Shown in pieces: positions 1 through 8,765 of a DNA stretch of 64,000 nucleotides. This DNA comes from Megasphaera_A sueciensis (GTDB lineage Bacteria > Bacillota > Negativicutes > Veillonellales > Megasphaeraceae): assembly GCF_050219315.1 (NCBI RefSeq), contig NZ_CP116939.1, positions 1,736,001-1,800,000 of the forward strand, given 5' to 3'. How positions within the stretch are numbered: the first letter of the stretch is position 1; each line of letters begins with the position of its first letter. The translations under genes and the position numbers were made by a program. Under the pieces are notes generated by a model. It saw only the letters and a list, made by a program, of their open reading frames with translations. It searched no databases and had not been told where the DNA came from.

Positions 1-5
1 CTCTC

Positions 6-656
6 TTATTCATCATATACGGCATAGCGTGCTTCCAAATAGCTAAATATTTTTGTCAGGATGAATGTAAAAAATAAATAGAACACGGCCGCAACAATAA
101 ATGCCGTTGTGTCGAAATCTCGCTGTACAATAGAACGTGTAATACGCAAAATATCATTCATTGCTAAGATATATACCAGAGAGGTATCTTTCAAAAGGTT
201 AATCGTTTCATTTGCTATCGGCGGCAAGACTCGTTTTACAACCTGTGGCAAAATAATGCGACGCATAGTTTGTACATACGTCAGTCCTAACACCTTAGCT
301 CCTTCGTACTGTCCTCGTTCAATAGATTGGATACCGCCGCGGAAAATTTCCGCAAAATAAGCTGCATAATTAAATACAAATGCGATAATGGCAGCCGGAA
401 AATCAGGAAGCCTCAGTCCTTCAATAATAAACGGCAGCCCATAATAAATAAATAAAATCTGCAGCATAAGCGGAGTACCACGCATAACATAAATATAAGC
501 ACCCATAAACTTACGCAAGGGAGTCAGTTCAGAAATACGAGCCAATGCCATGAATATACCTAAAGGCAAGCTTAACACAATTGTTATTACAAATATTTTC
601 AAAGTAATCTGCAAACCCACCGCAACAGCAGGTACAATATTTAGTAAATAATCCAT
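6..656 (-). CDS. Polar amino-acid ABC transporter permease
   Basis: Inner-membrane permease of the HisM/GlnP family (about 216 aa), expected to form the channel of an importer for polar amino acids. The protein is strongly hydrophobic, and the cytoplasmic loop (about residues 130-165) carries the family EAA signature for coupling to the ATPase, with EGAKVLGLT followed by RRIILPQ. I chose the ATG at 656 because AAGGAG lies 7-8 bases upstream; the frame is open 27 codons further but without a ribosome site. The gene lies just downstream of two binding-protein genes on the same strand. Its ATPase partner is not in the window and probably lies beyond the left edge. The substrate cannot be read from the sequence. 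Confidence 0.9.
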   Translation of the reverse strand: MDYLLNIVPAVAVGLQITLKIFVITIVLSLPLGIFMALARISELTPLRKFMGAYIYVMRGTPLMLQILFIYYGLPFIIEGLRLPDFPAAIIAFVFNYAAYFAEIFRGGIQSIERGQYEGAKVLGLTYVQTMRRIILPQVVKRVLPPIANETINLLKDTSLVYILAMNDILRITRSIVQRDFDTTAFIVAAVFYLFFTFILTKIFSYLEARYAVYDE

Positions 657-767
657 GTAAACACTCCTTACATACACTATCCCGGTAAAAAAGCAAAGCC
701 TATAAATACTTAAATGAGGGGCCGTCTGGTCCCTCATTTATCAGCATTCAAAACCTATACTTTTAAT

Positions 768-1574
768 TTACTGCACAGGAATTGTAATATCTGTTTTAAA
801 CCATTTTTCCGATAACTTCTTCATTGTACCATCTGTACTCATTTCCTTCAATACAGAATTTAATTTATTCACCAACACCGCATCGTCTTGCCTCATACCG
901 ACTCCAAACTCTTCATCCCCCATACTGCCTGCAAGTACGCGGAATTTTCCTTCCTTTTTAGTCATATAGTATCGACCGACGACACTATCAACTAACACGC
1001 CATCCGTGCGTCCTACTTCCAAATCCATCAAAGCTGCAACAAAATCGCCATACAATTTTACATCTTGTAAGGAATTCTTAAAATCTGGATCTTTATCCAA
1101 CGCATCTACAGAACTGCTTCCTTCCTGCGTACCAATGATTTTTCCTTTCAAATCATCCTTAGTCTGAATCGGTGAATCTGCCCGAACAATAAGTATCTGC
1201 GCATTCTTCATATATGGTTTAGAAAAAGCAATTTGTTTTTTTCGGCTATCTGTAATAGTAAGACCATTCCACAGCATATCTACCTTTTTACTCTTTAAAG
1301 CAGCTTCCTTGCTATCCCAATCTATTGGTTTGAATTCAACCTTTACACCCATCCGCTTTGCAGCTTCATTAGCTAAATCAATATCAAAACCAATAAGATT
1401 GTTACTTTCATCCCGAAAGCCCATCGGCGGGAAATTATCATCAAGACCAATAACGATTTTATCAGGCATCTTTTGACTATCCTGTTTCTGTGATTGACTT
1501 CCACATCCAATAATCAAAATTGCAGCAGTAACTGCAATCATACCTGCTAAAACCGTTTTTTTCCAATTCATCAT
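768..1574 (-). CDS. Amino-acid ABC transporter binding lipoprotein (copy 2)
   Basis: Family 3 periplasmic-binding protein (SBP_bac_3), 268 aa, that would deliver a polar amino acid to the permease at 6-656. The N-terminus is a lipoprotein signal with a hydrophobic stretch ending in a Cys at about residue 24 (LIIGC). The mature part starts with IVIGLDDNFPPMGF and GFDIDLANEAAKR, typical of GlnH/HisJ-type proteins. AGGAGG sits 9 bases before the ATG. It is clearly paralogous to the next gene upstream, sharing long stretches such as KVEFKPIDWDSKE/EVEFKPIDWDSKE, so the pair arose by tandem duplication. The ligand is not assignable. Confidence 0.9.
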   Translation of the reverse strand: MMNWKKTVLAGMIAVTAAILIIGCGSQSQKQDSQKMPDKIVIGLDDNFPPMGFRDESNNLIGFDIDLANEAAKRMGVKVEFKPIDWDSKEAALKSKKVDMLWNGLTITDSRKKQIAFSKPYMKNAQILIVRADSPIQTKDDLKGKIIGTQEGSSSVDALDKDPDFKNSLQDVKLYGDFVAALMDLEVGRTDGVLVDSVVGRYYMTKKEGKFRVLAGSMGDEEFGVGMRQDDAVLVNKLNSVLKEMSTDGTMKKLSEKWFKTDITIPVQ

Positions 1575-1592
1575 GAGTATTATCCTCCTATA

Positions 1593-2390
1593 TTACAGGG
1601 AAACATCCATACCGAACCATTTTTCCGAAATTGTTGTTGATGTACCATCTTTATGCATTTCTTCTAAAACATTATCAAGCTTTGCCTTCAGTTCTGTATC
1701 ATCCTTGCGCATACCCACTCCGCTCGGAATATCAGGGTATCCTACATCAATAATGCGAAAATCCGATTTATTTTTTGTCATGAAATATCCTGCTGAAGTC
1801 TTAGCAACAACAACGGCATCAATGCGCCCGACTTGAAGATCCATAAAAGAAGTAACATTATCAGAATATGTTTTTAACTCCTTAAAAGAATCTCTTAATT
1901 CCGGTTCTTGATTAATTGCCTCAAGTCCAGTACTGCCTTGTTGCGTACCAACAATTTTACCAGCTAAATCAGCTTTTCCTTTGATGGGTGAATCCGCACG
2001 AACCAGAAGTATCTGCGGACCATTTTCATAAGGGCGGGAAAAAAGAATATTTTTTTCTCGCTCAGGAGTAATAGATAGCCCATTCCAAATCGCATCAATT
2101 TTTTTACTTTTCAACTCTGTTTCTTTACTATCCCAATCAATAGGCTTGAATTCAACCTCAATTCCTAAGCGCTTTGCCGCTTCCTTAGCCATATCAATAT
2201 CAAAGCCGACCAACTCACCACTTTCGTTATGAAAGCCAAAAGGGGGGAAATTATCATCAAGTCCGATAACAATCTTATTCTTCTGTGCCGTTACTCCAGA
2301 ATCTGCATTCTTTTGATCACCACAGCCAACAGCAAAAAAGACAACCATACTTGCCGCAAGCCCGGCAACAGCTAACTTTTTCCAATTCAT
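1593..2390 (-). CDS. Amino-acid ABC transporter binding lipoprotein (copy 1)
   Basis: SBP_bac_3 family lipoprotein of about 265 aa and first gene of this ABC operon. The start is MNWKKLAVAG at 2390, with AAGGAG ten bases upstream; the 27 extra in-frame codons upstream look like untranslated leader. A lipobox (FFAVGC) is followed by the mature domain beginning KIVIGLDDNFPPFGF. It ends 18 bases before the second copy starts, so the two are very likely cotranscribed with the permease. Roughly half of the residues match the neighbour, with differences scattered over the ligand-binding lobes. This could mean two ligand specificities served by one membrane complex. Confidence 0.9.
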   Translation of the reverse strand: MNWKKLAVAGLAASMVVFFAVGCGDQKNADSGVTAQKNKIVIGLDDNFPPFGFHNESGELVGFDIDMAKEAAKRLGIEVEFKPIDWDSKETELKSKKIDAIWNGLSITPEREKNILFSRPYENGPQILLVRADSPIKGKADLAGKIVGTQQGSTGLEAINQEPELRDSFKELKTYSDNVTSFMDLQVGRIDAVVVAKTSAGYFMTKNKSDFRIIDVGYPDIPSGVGMRKDDTELKAKLDNVLEEMHKDGTSTTISEKWFGMDVSL

Positions 2391-2549
2391 GAGGACATCG
2401 CTCCTTATATTGTTAGAATCAATATAATTATTGTACTTTATTTTGGTAAAACAAGAAAGTATTTTTACCATTCAAAAATATATATTTATAACTATTTATC
2501 TTTTATTATCTAATCTTTTTGATGGTTTTCTCCATTTTATAAACTATTT

Positions 2550-3035
2550 TCATTTTTCCTGTTCTTTTTTAATTCGTTGAATAATTGTCTGTTTGTGCTT
2601 AGAAGTTAAAAACTGCAGATGAATAGGCAATACAGATATACCTCCCTCTTCAGGCGCTCCCAGTTGAATTTCCCGCCAATCATCTGAGATACTAAAAATA
2701 TTTTGATAAGGAATGAATATCAGTGACTTCTCTTCGTGAATTTGTTCATCTATAAATTCACGAAGAGACATAAATTGTCTCCGTACAATGATTCCTTTCT
2801 CTGTCACATAGCACATAATATCGCGCTGCCGATGAATACGCCATAAACAAAAAATAAGGACACCCATATTATCTAATTTTGAAAAAAAAGTTGGTTCCGG
2901 CAACATATCCCACAGAAAATACGCTCCAACAAGAGTAAATATAAGTTGCATAAAAATCGAAAAAATACGGGAATTCTCATATTTTTCTTCTATTTTCCCA
3001 CAGGAAAACCGTTGTATCAATCCTAATGTATTCAT
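2550..3035 (-). CDS. Hypothetical membrane protein with PH-like C-terminus
   Basis: A 161-aa protein that I do not recognise. Two hydrophobic segments lie around residues 28-45 and 53-67. They are followed by a polar, beta-rich region (about 72-145) containing GIIVRRQFM and LIFIPYQNIFSI. That pattern resembles bacterial PH-like (bPH) domains of small membrane proteins, but the match is by eye only. The ATG at 3035 has a good AAAGGGAG site. It is transcribed away from the GntR gene, with about 140 bp between them. No function is proposed. Confidence 0.65.
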   Translation of the reverse strand: MNTLGLIQRFSCGKIEEKYENSRIFSIFMQLIFTLVGAYFLWDMLPEPTFFSKLDNMGVLIFCLWRIHRQRDIMCYVTEKGIIVRRQFMSLREFIDEQIHEEKSLIFIPYQNIFSISDDWREIQLGAPEEGGISVLPIHLQFLTSKHKQTIIQRIKKEQEK

Positions 3036-3107
3036 AAGATCTCCCTTTGCTATATTATGTATTTAAAATATCTCACTTTTATTTTACACTATTTATGAAT
3101 TCCCTGT

Positions 3108-3136
3108 CTGTTTTAGTGGTATTTGTGTGGTATAAT
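3108..3136 (+). promoter_or_regulatory. Extended -10 promoter for the GntR regulator
   Basis: TGGTATAAT at 3128-3136 is an extended -10 with a perfect TATAAT. A weak -35 (CTGTTT, 3108-3113) is 17 bases upstream. It lies 43 bases before the regulator's ATG. A short inverted repeat, CAAAC-N6-GTTTG, just downstream could be an autoregulatory operator, but this is weak. Confidence 0.6.
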
Positions 3137-3178
3137 AATTGCAAACCTATTTGTTTGTATCATTAAGGGGGATAATTC

Positions 3179-3886
3179 ATGACAAACCCAAATCAACATT
3201 CGTTAAAAACACAAATTTACCATATTATAAAAAAAAGATTATTAGATCAAATATATCAAGACGGGCAGATTCTCACAGAAAGAAAACTCTCAGAAGAGCT
3301 TAATGTCAGTCGTACTCCCGTTCGGGAAGCTATGCAGCGTTTGCAAAAAGAAGGCTGGGTTCAATATGTCCGCAACAAGGGTATTATTGTAAAAAGCATG
3401 GATGCCAGTGATCTGATTCATATTTTTCAAATTCGTACCGCCTTGGAAATTTTAGCTGTTAAATTGGCTTGCTCCCGTATTAACTCGGACCAGCTTCAAT
3501 TGCTGCGACTGTCGTTGATTCAGCAAGCAGGGAAAAAAGAAGGGACTATGCCCGATTATCAAAAATTTATTCTTTATGATACAGAATTTCATAATATTAT
3601 TATTGATGCTGCAGGAAACATGATGCTGCGGTCTATTATTGATGAAATTCGCGACAAAATCAAACGAACCGGTATAAATTCCCTATATAGCCGCAAAAGC
3701 CGTATCGCCGAAGCTGTTACGGAACATACAGCAATCGTGGACGCCTTGGAAATCAAAGATGTAGACAGGGCCTGCAAAGCCATGGAGAAGCACTTGGATA
3801 TTTGTTATACCTCTGCATACGGCTACATTGTCCGTCCTGAAATCCAAAAGCAGCATAGCGCAGAAAAGGGAGACATCCATGGATAG
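3179..3886 (+). CDS. GntR-family transcriptional regulator (FCD/FadR subfamily)
   Basis: DNA-binding regulator of 235 aa. The N-terminal winged helix (about residues 8-75) contains LTERKLSEELNVSRTPVREA, the classic GntR recognition helix. The C-terminal FCD effector domain (about 85-215) retains its metal-binding pattern: DTEFHN, then EHTAIVDAL and MEKHLD histidines. The AAGGGGG ribosome site is 7 bases before the ATG. FCD regulators usually respond to organic or amino acids. Its stop overlaps the start of the next gene by eight bases, so the two are translationally coupled. The regulated pathway is unknown. Confidence 0.9.
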   Translation: MTNPNQHSLKTQIYHIIKKRLLDQIYQDGQILTERKLSEELNVSRTPVREAMQRLQKEGWVQYVRNKGIIVKSMDASDLIHIFQIRTALEILAVKLACSRINSDQLQLLRLSLIQQAGKKEGTMPDYQKFILYDTEFHNIIIDAAGNMMLRSIIDEIRDKIKRTGINSLYSRKSRIAEAVTEHTAIVDALEIKDVDRACKAMEKHLDICYTSAYGYIVRPEIQKQHSAEKGDIHG

Positions 3887-4760
3887 TGACCGTCTTAAAG
3901 ATTATGCCCGCTCCTTAGGATTGGATTGTCTTGGTATCGCCTCTTCCGAATTAGCCATCCCTACAAAGGAGAAAAAAATTTGTCCGCTGGCCGCCGGGCA
4001 AGGTATAGATAGGTATACACCGCAAACTTTATTGGAAAATTGCCGTGCTGTTATCGTCGTTTTATTTCCTTATTATGTACCAACAGAAGTACCAAGCAAT
4101 TTGTCTATGTATACACAAAGTATTGATTACCATCTTATTATACAAAACTACTTAAAACTTCTCCAGTATTTTATGGAACAAGAATATCCGCAAAGCAATC
4201 ATTACCTTTGTGCAGATACCTCGCCTCTCTGCGACCGATATCTTGCTCATCAAGCTGGCTTAGGCTTTATTGGTGATAACAATTGCTTTATACATCCTAT
4301 CTATGGATCCTATTGTTTTATTGGCAGTGTATTGACAACAGTACCCTTAGTTCCAGATACACCGCTTACAAAAGAATGTTTTCACTGCGGTGCCTGTCAT
4401 AAAAACTGTCCCGGAAGTTGTTTTATTAATTCTAACTATGATTATGAATACTGCAAATCTTATTTAACACAAAAAAAAGGCGACTTAACGCCGCCTGAAA
4501 TTGCAATTATAAAAAAAACTCCTCTCATTTTCGGTTGTGATGAATGTCAGCGCGTTTGTCCCCATAATCAATATATTCCAATCACTCCAATCCCAGAATT
4601 TCGCAAAAATCGAATTTTGCAATTACAACGGATGGATCTCCTTTCACTGACAAATAATCAATTCCGCAGGATGTATGGAAACCGTGCTTTCGCTTGGCGG
4701 GGAAAATCAATATTACTGCGAAATCTCGAGTATACAGATAAAAAATCTAAAACCCCTTAA
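3879..4760 (+). CDS. QueG-like Fe-S protein (epoxyqueuosine reductase family)
   Basis: Protein of 293 aa resembling the catalytic part of epoxyqueuosine reductase, which removes the epoxide in tRNA queuosine synthesis. Two clusters fit a pair of 4Fe-4S centres: CFHCGACHKNCPGSC, then CDECQRVCPHN. A family segment DTSPLCDRYLAHQAGLGFIG is present, including the presumed catalytic Asp. It differs from true QueG in two ways: the usual GKN after GxIG is replaced by GDN, and the C-terminal HEAT-like extension is missing (QueG is about 380 aa). It may therefore be a QueG-like paralogue with another substrate. I chose the ATG at 3879 because AAGGGAG is six bases upstream. Convergent with the next gene, overlapping its end by 14 bp. 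Confidence 0.75.
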   Translation: MDSDRLKDYARSLGLDCLGIASSELAIPTKEKKICPLAAGQGIDRYTPQTLLENCRAVIVVLFPYYVPTEVPSNLSMYTQSIDYHLIIQNYLKLLQYFMEQEYPQSNHYLCADTSPLCDRYLAHQAGLGFIGDNNCFIHPIYGSYCFIGSVLTTVPLVPDTPLTKECFHCGACHKNCPGSCFINSNYDYEYCKSYLTQKKGDLTPPEIAIIKKTPLIFGCDECQRVCPHNQYIPITPIPEFRKNRILQLQRMDLLSLTNNQFRRMYGNRAFAWRGKSILLRNLEYTDKKSKTP

Positions 4761-5313
4761 CTAACGACAACACACTAAAAGTAAACCATACAACAAGAAT
4801 AACAACCACACAAACCAAAATAATCATTGGCATACATACCGCCAATGTGCTGCGAGCAGTATTCATACCATAGGTAGATCGCACTGTCAATACAGATAGT
4901 ACCAACGTCCACAGTAAAGATGCAATAGAAATGAAATGAACCAGAAGCGACGGTAAAATAAATAGTAAGCTTTCCGCTAATGTAGCAAAATTGAGAGGTA
5001 TATTAGAAAATCCCAAACCCGCCGCTAATGCTTTTATAGTACCGCTGCCTCCTAAAAGGCAGGAAATCCCATGGATAAAAATAATCTGCAGAATAAAACA
5101 CACACCACCAAAAAGCAAAGCCCCAACTGCCGCCCCTATATGAGCGCCTGACAATTGGATTATCGCTGATATACAAGGAAGCATTAGTGTAAATATCCAA
5201 ATCAACAATCCTTCACGAAGCCGCCTTTCCTTCACGATTTTATCCAATGTAACTTTGGGCTTTGTAATAAAGTCATACGTATATTCCAGCGTATCTAAAA
5301 TCAAAGGTCTCAT
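4747..5313 (-). CDS. Yip1-domain-like polytopic membrane protein
   Basis: An 188-aa integral membrane protein with about five hydrophobic segments after a short cytoplasmic N-terminus (RPLILDTLEYTYDFITKPKVTLDKI). This fits the bacterial YIP1 family, whose function is unknown. The ATG overlaps the stop of sppA (ATGA), so the gene is probably translated by coupling after sppA; AAGGAG lies about 12 bases upstream. The 3' end overlaps the convergent QueG-like gene by 14 bp, leaving no room for a terminator between them. Confidence 0.7.
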   Translation of the reverse strand: MRPLILDTLEYTYDFITKPKVTLDKIVKERRLREGLLIWIFTLMLPCISAIIQLSGAHIGAAVGALLFGGVCFILQIIFIHGISCLLGGSGTIKALAAGLGFSNIPLNFATLAESLLFILPSLLVHFISIASLLWTLVLSVLTVRSTYGMNTARSTLAVCMPMIILVCVVVILVVWFTFSVLSLVKGF

Positions 5314-6260
5314 CGCTGCAGCACTCCTTTCATAAGAAGTAAGGGCAGTGGTACCGCCGTATCCGTACTAAACTGGGAACGTATAAATTGTGATAACGAA
5401 CTGTTTCCTTCTAGCAATTGTTTCCAAGATATCGAATGATCATACTCCACCGTAGGCACATCATCTGGATTTACACCGATTCGGTTTCCCGCATCGGCCA
5501 AGGCATCATAATAATTCCCCACTTTATCTACGAGGCCCAGTTGCTTAGCTTGTGCTCCCGTAAAAACACGTCCATCTGCAAGGGTTCTCACTTTTGCTTC
5601 ATCCATATGACGTCCCGTTGCTACAACCGCTACAAACTGATCATACATATCATTGACCATAGTCTGTGTCATCTGTCGTTCCTCCTCGGTCATCGGTCTG
5701 AAAGGAGAAAATATATCTTTATGAGCTCCCGACTTAATTTTTTCTTCGGAAACACCAAGTTTCTGACTAAGACCCTGCAAATCATAATAGGACATGTATA
5801 CGCCAATACTGCCCGTAATGGTAGATGGATTAGCATAAACCGTATCCCCATAGACAGAAAGCCAATACGCTCCGGAAGCGGCGGTATCTCCCATGGAAAC
5901 AATAACCGGTTTTCCGCTTTTTTTAAGTCGCTCCAATTCTGTCGCTGCCTCTTGCGTTGCTGCAGCACTGCCTCCCGGGCTATCAATACGCAGTAAAACG
6001 GCCTTTACCTCTTGATCCTTTCGTGCCTTACGGAATTCTCGCATAAGACTTCCCGATGTTGTAACATTAGAGCTGCTAAATCTCATGGGATCATCATCGC
6101 CTCCCACAATAGGTCCGTTAACACGGATAACTGCAACTTTTCCTTTCTCTGCCAATTGATGCACCGGACCTGCTTTCGTATAAAAACCGGCAAAACATAC
6201 AACTGCCACTATAATGGCTACTGCAGCTGCCGTAATTGTGATCTTCTGTTTTCGTTCCAT
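5310..6260 (-). CDS. sppA: Signal peptide peptidase SppA (short form)
   Basis: Membrane-bound serine protease that degrades cleaved signal peptides. An N-terminal anchor (about residues 7-27) is followed by one SppA/ClpP-fold domain, the 36K single-domain form. Counting from the ATG at 6260, the nucleophile is Ser129 in DTAASGAYW and the general base is Lys181 in SGAHKD. DSPGGS around residue 93 forms the oxyanion-strand motif. I prefer 6260 over 6266 because AGGAGG is then 7 bases away rather than one. The Yip1-like gene downstream is coupled to it through an ATGA overlap. Confidence 0.92.
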   Translation of the reverse strand: MERKQKITITAAAVAIIVAVVCFAGFYTKAGPVHQLAEKGKVAVIRVNGPIVGGDDDPMRFSSSNVTTSGSLMREFRKARKDQEVKAVLLRIDSPGGSAAATQEAATELERLKKSGKPVIVSMGDTAASGAYWLSVYGDTVYANPSTITGSIGVYMSYYDLQGLSQKLGVSEEKIKSGAHKDIFSPFRPMTEEERQMTQTMVNDMYDQFVAVVATGRHMDEAKVRTLADGRVFTGAQAKQLGLVDKVGNYYDALADAGNRIGVNPDDVPTVEYDHSISWKQLLEGNSSLSQFIRSQFSTDTAVPLPLLLMKGVLQR

Positions 6261-6577
6261 ATGCATTCCTCCTTTGTTACTCCATATAATACCACAAGAA
6301 GAAGAAAAAAACGATAGCCATGTTTAGATAGTAAACAAGAGTATTCCTCACATCAAGGCAGAAAAATACAAAAAAAGGATAAGACATCTTCCATTCCGCT
6401 GTACACACAAATGGTACGATATATATGCGAACACATTGCCAGATGCAGATCATACTACCGACACCTACGTCTCCTGTAATCCCTGATCACTCTTCTTATG
6501 CATCGTTCCATTAACTGGAGCACGTATCCGCCGGAAGTTTCCGAGATAATTTTTCTTTTATTCGGGCTATAAACCTC

Positions 6578-6990
6578 TAGCATGAATTAATTGAACTCTG
6601 TACCTATCTTCAACTTCCCATCATTGAATATAACGTCTACGGTTCTTTATATTATGAACCAAAACCACCCAAACCATTCAAAGTCTTTAATAAAAACGAT
6701 GTGGTTATCTATCTGAATACCACATTCAAATCCCTGGCGTCCATACTGCATGTTAGTTGGTTTATCACTGCTAAAACAATCATCCAGCGGCTGGATGATA
6801 CAAAAATGCAAATGGATTATAAAGCAAGTTCTTTATCGCAATTAATTTTAACTAAAATTATTGCACGTGGAAATTATACTGCCTATACTAAACGGCTGCA
6901 ACATTGAAATATGTCTCTCACCGTTTCAGTCCCGATCATTTTCTCCGCATTTCTTATACCTATTCTAAAGAACAGATATTTTTGATGTCC
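6578..6990 (+). pseudogene. Remnant of a MocR/PdxR-type regulator (aminotransferase part)
   Basis: Reading the + strand shows decayed pieces of the PLP-aminotransferase domain of a MocR regulator. From about 6578 the frame gives ELIELCTYLQLPIIE, then VYGSLYYEPKPPKP, VIYLNTTFKSLAS (the family has VIYLGTFSKSLAP, with the PLP lysine) and SSLSQLILTKIIARGNY, ending at a stop at 6907. An in-frame TAG lies just upstream of the first piece. In another frame, about 6925-6986 gives FSPDHFLRISYTYSKEQI, matching the family C-terminus (LRxSY..). About 60 intervening residues and the whole N-terminal half with the HTH are gone. Nothing here can be functional as a regulator. An intact MocR gene lies at 59583-60983. 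Confidence 0.75.
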
Positions 6991-7344
6991 ATTTCATAAT
7001 CAAAACACTGCATACTACTGAAATATATGAACAAGTGCCGATTTATTATATACTATCCCTTAGCAGAACCGATTATATCCGGCATAAACATCAAAAATCA
7101 CATGAAAAACTCGATGAAGACGGGCAAAAATCAGATTGTAACACGTCTTTCACATGCGTATATATGATCACCAACTTCTCTAACAGGTCAATTAAAACGA
7201 CACAGCTCACCTTATTAAAACGCAAAGTTTTGCAATACCTACAAAGAAATGAGGGAGCTATGAACATGTTAAATGATTTTTTTATTATCATAAAAACACT
7301 CTTATATAAACCTATGTGCATGAATTTTAACCGACAGATATTTT
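6991..7344. other. Non-coding or decayed DNA
   Basis: No convincing gene. Short frames on both strands lack ribosome sites and family resemblance. It probably belongs to the same decayed segment as the MocR remnant. The stretch 6261-6577 is similar: AT-rich with no supported gene; the sppA promoter should lie at its left end. Confidence 0.5.
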
Positions 7345-7420
7345 AATAATAATAAAAGAAACGCCCACACATTATGTCGCGAGCAACTTAAAAGAAACTC
7401 GCAAATAATGCATGAGCGCC
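7345..7420 (-). terminator. Rho-independent terminator of the DapA-like gene
   Basis: Long imperfect hairpin: arms at 7363-7383 and 7398-7420 share GCGAG/CTCGC at the loop and ATTAT..ATAAT in the middle. On the minus strand it is followed by a T-rich run (TTTCTTTTATTATTATT). It lies about 60 bases past the stop of the aldolase gene. Confidence 0.7.
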
Positions 7421-7480
7421 CATAATACTTACGTAAATAACAAAAATGACAACACCGTTGTTGAATATCGTTCAAGCTTA

Positions 7481-8377
7481 TTATGTACTTAATCCTTCCG
7501 CAAGAATATTGATGACGGTCTTATACTGCTCCTCCGTTATAGGAAGACCCGGTGCCCTTGTACAAGTAGAAATATCTAATCCCTGCGCCTTTACAGCAGC
7601 TTTAATTGCCACAACAAATAAAGGTGTTACATCATACAAGCCCATAAGTTTTGATATTTTTTTGGCACATATTTCTGTCGTAATAAAATCTTTATTTTCA
7701 TACGCCTGATGATATTGAACAAATAATTCCGGAACAACGTTAGTTAACCCACATAACACACCATCCCCGCCGGCTGCACGATTAACAAGGTAATATTCAT
7801 CAAATCCTGACACAACAGAAAAATCAGGACGTACCGCCTTAACAGCCGCAATAAGTTTACGGGTATGGCTTATAGTATCAACTGTATCCTTTATGCCTAT
7901 AATATTGGGATATCTTTCAGCTAAAGTTCGAACTACATATGGCGTTAAATCAGCACCAACACGGGCAGGAAAATTGTATAATTGAATAGGAAAGGCCACT
8001 TGCTCAGCAATCTTACCAAAATATTGAATCGCAGCATCTTCCGTAGGTCCAAAGTAAAAGGGTGCCACAATATTGATAGCATCAGCACCAGCTTTTTTTG
8101 CATAATGTGCTAATTCAAGTACTTCTTCAATCCTGGTACTTCCTACACCAATGATAATTTGAGTCCGATGATCCACCACTTTCACGGCTAAATCTATAAG
8201 TTTCTTCTTTTCTTCCACAGAACAAGCATAAAATTCACCCAAACTACCAAAAAACAATAATCCGTTAATACCCGCAGAGACCAAATGATCAATATGTTTC
8301 GACATATTTGGGAAATCAATGTTTCCTTCTTCTGTCAAAATGGTTATTACCGGTGTATAAACACCCTTTATAATCAT
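7481..8377 (-). CDS. DapA/NanA-family class I aldolase
   Basis: Cytoplasmic TIM-barrel lyase (298 aa) of the dihydrodipicolinate synthase/N-acetylneuraminate lyase family, which uses a Schiff base with pyruvate. The catalytic Tyr134 (QLYNFP) and Lys163 (IGIKDT) are present, as is the GSLGE pyruvate-binding loop (44-48; GTTGE in DapA). The substitution in that loop and the RVGADL after the tyrosine argue for a 2-keto-3-deoxy-sugar acid or related aldolase rather than the lysine enzyme. AGGAGG is placed well before the ATG. It stands alone between decayed DNA and dnaB, so context gives no substrate. Confidence 0.85.
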   Translation of the reverse strand: MIIKGVYTPVITILTEEGNIDFPNMSKHIDHLVSAGINGLLFFGSLGEFYACSVEEKKKLIDLAVKVVDHRTQIIIGVGSTRIEEVLELAHYAKKAGADAINIVAPFYFGPTEDAAIQYFGKIAEQVAFPIQLYNFPARVGADLTPYVVRTLAERYPNIIGIKDTVDTISHTRKLIAAVKAVRPDFSVVSGFDEYYLVNRAAGGDGVLCGLTNVVPELFVQYHQAYENKDFITTEICAKKISKLMGLYDVTPLFVVAIKAAVKAQGLDISTCTRAPGLPITEEQYKTVINILAEGLST

Positions 8378-8765
8378 ATTAATTGCCTCCTTTTATATAT
8401 ATAATTTTCCGCTCGAACTATTCGCAGATGCCATATATGAACGTCATATAATAATAAACTTACTTAAAAATCGTTCATAGTATTGAAAAAATATATCAAA
8501 CCGGGATTTTTTACGGTTCTCATATTGTATATATCAAAACAAGACCCACTAATCCCTCCCGTTATTAAAATTACATTTTATGTTAGAAAAAGACAACCCG
8601 CATAGCATCCTTAAAAAACCATCATATATCCCCAAGAGATTACGTCTTTTAACAACTCACAAAATTACAGACATAGATATATTTTATCAGCAATTGCAAA
8701 CAGTGAAAATTAAATCTATAGCCTCCAAGTCTGAAAAAGCTGTCAATCAATTTTTTATATTCAAG
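8378..8765. other. Intergenic region before the DapA-like gene
   Basis: No supported gene. It should contain the minus-strand promoter of the aldolase and the 3' end of the dnaB transcript. A short inverted repeat ATGAACG (about 8435) / CGTTCAT (about 8472) could be an operator, but at 7 bp and wide spacing this is weak. I saw no clear terminator after dnaB. Confidence 0.4.

Noticed and set aside
7035..7346. 103-aa plus-strand frame
   Set aside because: No ribosome site and no recognisable motif; lies in decayed DNA after the MocR remnant.
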